Assembly: GCA_014925825.1 (NCBI GenBank)
Contig: JACGCK010000101.1
Span: 62,001 to 126,000 of the forward strand
Reading direction: 5' to 3'
Origin: Pholiota molesta
Lineage: Eukaryota; Basidiomycota; Agaricomycetes; Agaricales; Strophariaceae
DNA: 64,000 bases
Below the pieces are notes generated by a model. That model was given only the letters and a program-made list of their open reading frames with translations. It was not told the origin of the DNA and made no database searches. Every line of letters starts with the position of its first letter. The first letter of the stretch is position 1. The position numbers were made by a program, and so were the translations under genes. Below are positions 59,305 through 64,000 of the stretch, one piece after another.

Positions 59305-61995
59305 TACGACAGCGGGGGATTAGAGAGTGGGGGGAGTGGAGGACGACGGGGCGATCCGAGGGTAAATTGAAGAAAGCAGTGATACTTATAAGTGATTTGG
59401 TACGCGATCTGTTTTGGGATATGAAAAGTCACGGGCTTCCGACTTCTTTCTGAGAAGATGTCGTGCTTACCTTCAGCCGCTTGCCCGACATCGAAAAGGG
59501 TTCTTCTGCCAGAAAGTCGACTGTCGGAAGACGATTCCCAGATTCCATCATCTCACCATTTAGCGTGTACCTTTTCGCCCTACACATTTTAACCATATGT
59601 GGCCCGTCGATCAGAACATTCATATCGCAGCAGTGACTGCTCTAGAACTAAAACGGGCCTTGCTTCTCGTCGCTGGAGTAGCTGGTGTGCGTGTGCGCAG
59701 TTGTGGGCCGTGAACGCTTGCGCTGTTGTCAACCACAAGCCACACGCGTGCAATACTTAGCCCACCGGGATGGCCCTCCGAAATCGCCTGATTTGGATCG
59801 GAGCTATATTCACGGAGATATCTCCTCGACCCTGCCTCTTCTCCATAAGTATGTATGTTTTCAAGCATTTCCTCTCCAAAATCGCCTCCCTTGATGGCTC
59901 TTGTCAATACGGAATATGCAAACATTGCCAAGGTACTGATCAAGATCATATTTTCTCGATCTCGAGTCTCGTCTAGTCTCGTGCGCCTGGAGGGCCGACG
60001 AATTCAATAAACGACAATTTAACTTGAATTGACCTCTCCACGTCTGGGGTAACATCAAATGGAAAAAAATGCGTCTAATTTACTTTTGAGACCCAGCATT
60101 CATAGGCATTCATTCATCTGCATCAACCCCAAATGATGCATTCCAAGACTGGCATATGTAGACTTCGCCCGGGCCTGCCACTGTCCACAGAACGCCATGT
60201 TATTCTTGGCACTCAGTCGCGATCCACAGCTCAGAGTCGTCCATCATCTCTGTGTGCAGGCTAACGACTTTGAGTTTAATCCATACACCGAGGGAAAAGC
60301 ATACTCCCGCGTTACGCTCCAGCCACCATTCCTGGATATGTTTTCCCGTGCACGCGTTGCTAGAACTTCTCAGCCATTATTTCCCACCGCTCTGGATGAG
60401 CGTTCAGGTTGGCAGGCGCCGAATTAGTTGACTTCTGTAGGAGGGAGTTAAGGCGTCTTAGGAAAGGTCTCCGCAGGACCGCAAGAAATGAATATATTAA
60501 TTCAATTTCGCTTCTAATTTCTGGCAAGGCCCCAACAGACTTTTGAATTTTCAGCGCTTCACGCCCCCAGCTATTTCCCAAGCCTCCGCCACTGTGGATC
60601 CCCATCCCCATCCTAGCGCGCACCGGCGGACTCGACTACCGTTTTTGGGTGATCTCTCTTTTCAGAATAAAGCCACTCGTCCTAGCAACTACAACAGGTG
60701 TGAACCGTGTGATGCGTTCTGTGCAGATCTATGTTCAAATTCTGGTCCCATACTCTATCCGCGAATGTCACGATACACATCTAATTTTGAATTGATTGAC
60801 ATCTCCACGCACATACCGCAGGGGAGAGAACAAAAGGACTTCATCTCTCTTAAAGCTTTCAATCGATAGCCCATATTCTATTCAATCCCCACAGGCTACT
60901 GTCAGGTCTTCATTAACGTATCGAGTAACATAAAAGGAACTTTTTGCGGCATGATATACAATCTAACTCACCTTCTATTAAATTCTAGGTTGGTTTAAAG
61001 TTGCTATCTTTTCAACAACTTAACTCAAAGATAGAAGACCGACGGAATATCCGCTGCCACTGCCGTACGCACCAGACTCAGGTCCCATGCGCACACGCTC
61101 CAATACTCTACGCTCTTCTCAGGCCCTCATCCACGGGCGCTCACCGTCTAAACTCGGCCGCAGATGGGAATTCGAAGAGCTGGTCATTCCCTAACTCACC
61201 GGAACTATATACATTCCCACAATCACTACGAAGCCATTTTTTTTCAACCTCCCACGACGCATACAGGCGATAACACACCACCGACGCAGTGTGGTAAGCA
61301 GAACTTTAGAGAAGAACCTACTTAGTCTTAGTGGGGTGCATATGGCGCAGCAGTCCTCCAGGCTGCAGAGGCCCTGCGCTCCACTTCTGATCTGGCAATA
61401 AAGCAGCCGTTACCTAGCATCGCGCGCGCGGGTGGTAGCCATCCCCCAAGCGTCGCTCTATTCGGAATCAGACACTATCAGATACTCATCTTCCGAGGTA
61501 TACGCAAACACTGACGCAAACACTGATCGCGCGCAGGGCTGCGCATCAATACATCAAGGGTCGAGCGGTCACCGCATCACTGCGCGCTAAGCGTAGGGCA
61601 CACCCCGACGCCCACTGACGCCGCGCCACAATGGTGCGCACAAGTGCGCACACCAAGTGCACACCGCCAGCGAGCGCAGCGTGCTGAACAGTTTTTCCCT
61701 CGCAGTGCGAAAGCTGTGTTTATTAGCATTGCAATAAGGGTTGTTTCTAAAAGGTCCTACCGGATTACACGCGCGGATGTGGGTGGGTCTTCTACGAATT
61801 GTGATTGACGTTGCGTCGCAACATTAGAAAAAGTTCTCAATTGAAAACTCAACCTAAAGGCGTAGTACTCCCGCGGCCACGCGCACCCCTCCACCGCCTC
61901 CGAAGCCCTCCAGTATTTTTTTCCAACGCGTATCACGGTCTGTTAAGGATTCCAGTTTGTTTTCCCAGTCTCTGCTTGGAAGCCCGCAGACGCAG
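59305..61995. other. Gene-poor region, no gene supported
   Basis: 2.7 kb upstream of the seven-helix gene. Frames are short and lack motifs. At 61530-61690 there is a run of GCGCAC/GTGCGC-type sequence that may be remnant repeat material. Confidence 0.5.
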
Positions 61996-61996
61996 T

Positions 61997-62391
61997 ATGG
62001 CGTTTAATCTGTACAAAAAATAAATCCCACACCTATTTTGATATCCCCAGAAATTTAATGCATTTTTTTGTGTTTCTCCCAGTTTGTGAGGTCACTTCAG
62101 GAAGTCAGGTTGGGGCTCAAAATTGCGGGATTTTGAAGAGTTTCCGCGACTTTCCAACCAAATCCCGCGACTTTCATCCCGCGACTTTTGCACAAGTCAA
62201 ATATCTCCACTTTTTATAATAAGATACCTCCCCCATATTAAGATTTTAAGCTATGTTTTTTCCGCTACTTTTGAGAGCCTACAGTCCGCGACTTTCAGAC
62301 GTTCAGCAATCCCGCGACTTGCGAGACTGGCAAATCTCTAGCCGACGGCGATCAATCCGGCACATCAAGCCGATACCAGCACTGCCACACT
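61997..62391 (+). repeat. Left terminal inverted repeat of the element
   Basis: Outer end ATGGCGTTTAATCTG, inner end CAGCACTGCCACAC. Subterminal CCGCGACTT motifs lie near 62143, 62164, 62178, 62286 and 62312. Confidence 0.85.
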
Positions 62392-62923
62392 AGCGTTGAG
62401 CGCTACCCATGATTGCAATGGCAAGTCCACTGTCTTCATTACCATCTTTGAGGCCTCATCCTCCATCCTGCCTGTCCTTGCTACAGCATACACATAATAT
62501 GTTTTTAGAGTCTAAAATTTCTTTTTAAGTTACTGATTTAGACCAAATCAGTATTTTGCTTATTACCTCTTACTACGTGCAATAAAAACATTTTTGTCCT
62601 GTCACTTCCGTCTGATTTCAGTAAGGCCTGAGAGTACACCGGCCTTTCAACCACTGCTATCTTGTAATGTATACTAATACAGACCCGGTTTATTGCGGTC
62701 CACACTTGAATAAAAGAAAATTATCTTCGACGTCAGTCTAATATGTTTAGTGCTTTAATAATATAGTTTAAAATTCAATTTACTGGGTTTACACCCAGAA
62801 CTTGGACCAGCTTTACCATCCATTAGATTATCTGTTGTTTACATCAGAATATACCACACAAGCAACACACAAGAGAGCATGTCCATCGTCGACGGGCTGT
62901 GGACAGTGGAAGGCGACGCGCTG

Positions 62924-63316
62924 TGTGGCAGTGCTGGTATCGGCTTGATGTGCCGGATTGATCGCCGTCGGCTAGAGATTTGCCAGTCTCGCAAGTCGCG
63001 GGATTGCTGAACGTCTGAAAGTCGCGGGACTGTAGGCTCTCAAAAGTAGCGGAAAAAACATAGCTTAAAATCTTAATATGGGGAGGTATCTTATTATAAA
63101 AAGTGGAGATATTTGACTTGTGCAAAAGTCGCGGGATGAAAGTCGCGGGATTTGGTTGGAAAGTCGCGGAAACTCTTCAAAATCCCGCAATTTTGAGCCC
63201 CAACCTGACTTCCTGAAGTGACCTCACAAACTGGGAGAAACACAAAAAAATGCATTAAATTTCTGGGGATATCAAAATAGGTGTGGGATTTATTTTTTGT
63301 ACAGATTAAACGCCAT
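62924..63316 (-). repeat. Right terminal inverted repeat of the element
   Basis: Reverse complement of the left arm, with the five motifs mirrored as AAGTCGCGG. It differs from the left arm by single C/G-run length changes, for example near 63020 and 63080. Confidence 0.85.
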
Positions 63317-63324
63317 AGACGCAG

Positions 63325-63550
63325 AACTTCCAGACACTTCCCCACACCAAGTCTGACACCCTATATGGAATGTCTTGTCAAACTCTCTGTCTGTACGAAA
63401 TGACAGCCGAGACCGGGAAATTCCCTCGAAAGGATAGCACTTAAGCGCCTGCCACACTTCCTTCTGGGTAATAAATGACGATTGTGGAGGCTCATTTAGG
63501 AGCATCGATATTGCCTGATATATTGCGCGCTCTTCTTCGATTCTTCTCAT
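63325..63550 (-). other. Open frame cut by the foldback element
   Basis: A minus-strand ATG at 63550 opens a frame (MRRIEEERAIYQAISMLLNE...CGEVSGSSAS) that runs into the right end of the element. Across the empty site the frame would stay open for about 13 more codons on the left flank. No family is recognised; it may be a small gene or chance. Confidence 0.3.
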
Positions 63551-64000
63551 TGCGCGGATAGTCTCCTTCTACCGAGTAATAAGATAACAGTTAACTAGCT
63601 GCCGCGGCTGCCCTCTTAAATGTGGCGTCAAGATATTCTGTAAAGACCTCCACCGAAAATACCTTTTCGCGGTTCTTTCCAAGCGGCAAATCCCAACGCG
63701 TATGGGCCTCTAAGTATACCTTCATGAGAATTATTTCGATTCCCCACGATACACCGCCGCTTCGATTTTGAACGTCTTACTTGGTTAGGCTGGTCTCCCG
63801 GACCGGCGTTGGAATTTCAGTTGTAGGACCCAGGTCCGGGTTCATCGATAGCAGATAGCACTGTGGGTTCGGCCGCTAATAAGCAAGTGATATATAGGAA
63901 AGAAGTATGTACATATGCTAAGTAATCTCATTTACAACCTATTCAAATGCACCTCATGGGCCGTATTAACATGCCTGAACGGCCGCCGATGTATATTGAA
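63551..64000. other. Right edge of window, no gene supported
   Basis: A minus-strand frame at about 63590-63720 (VYLEAHTRWDLPLGKNREKV) looks coding-like, but no splice arrangement to the upstream ATG at 63845 keeps the frame. Confidence 0.35.

Larger units (their letters stand above)
61996..63316. mobile_element. Foldback-type DNA element with long terminal inverted repeats
   Basis: The left arm (about 61997-62391) and right arm (about 62924-63316) are near-perfect reverse complements over about 395 bases, differing mainly in the length of C/G runs. The ends read TATGGCGTTTAATC and, complemented, the same. AGACGCAG occurs at 61988-61995 and again at 63317-63324, so there is a 7- or 8-bp target duplication. 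The 530-bp centre is AT-rich and has no coding frame, so the element is non-autonomous. Each arm holds five copies of a motif like CCGCGACTT. An 8-bp duplication would fit the hAT superfamily, but the ends are not the classic CAGGG type. Confidence 0.85.

Noticed and set aside
1..64000. CRISPR arrays, bacterial operons or phage genes
   Set aside because: Spliced genes and eukaryotic tRNA introns throughout; no spaced short repeats of that kind.

Overview
The window looks like nuclear DNA of a mushroom-forming basidiomycete (Agaricomycete). Most genes are broken by many 50-70 nt GT-AG introns. Several proteins are typical of that group: a Ran1-type kinase with a long Ser-rich tail, expanded F-box-like and P450 families, and a seven-helix membrane protein. 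tRNA genes carry introns directly 3' of the anticodon. All calls come from reading translations and splice junctions by eye; no search was run.

Layout. 1-3.9 kb: most of a Tup1-type WD40 co-repressor (+). 5.3-7.4 kb: MFS transporter (+). 7.8-8.9 kb: secreted double-psi beta-barrel protein (+). 9.3-12.3 kb: tandem pair of F-box-like paralogues (+). 12.8-15.0 kb: P450 A (-). 15.2-16.6 kb: a third F-box-like paralogue (-). 17.5-18.4 kb: Sec62 (+). 18.8 kb: tRNA-Arg (-). 19.5-21.9 kb: Ran1-like kinase (-). 23.7-24.6 kb: KEN-box nuclear protein (+). 26.8-29.2 kb: NCS1 nucleobase permease (+). 30.0-32.3 kb: 6-phosphofructo-2-kinase (-). 32.6-33.5 kb: Aly/REF mRNA export factor (-).

34.6-54.8 kb is an accessory-looking stretch rich in oxidative enzymes: a second MFS transporter, P450 B, a membrane-anchored beta-trefoil-like protein with a repeat-filled promoter, tRNA-Thr, a decaying SGNH/GDSL esterase, an F-box protein, a zinc alcohol dehydrogenase, two tRNA-Lys genes, P450 C (an inverted paralogue of P450 B that shares 5' flank sequence) and an FAD monooxygenase. 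The MFS, two P450s, ADH and FMO would suit a small oxidative pathway, but no backbone synthase is visible, so co-function is inference. 57.6-59.3 kb holds a seven-helix membrane protein (-).

59.3-64 kb is gene-poor. It contains a 1.32-kb foldback element with arms of about 395 bp, five subterminal CCGCGACTT-type motifs per arm and a 7/8-bp target duplication. This element, the diverging tRNA-Lys introns, the repeat-rich promoter at 41.7-42.1 kb and the Ran1/KEN-box locus are the most interesting items. Several conserved genes (Tup1, PFK2, probably Aly/REF) need one extra base, mostly at G/C runs, to stay in frame, which points to indel errors in the assembly; check this before any gene is called broken.
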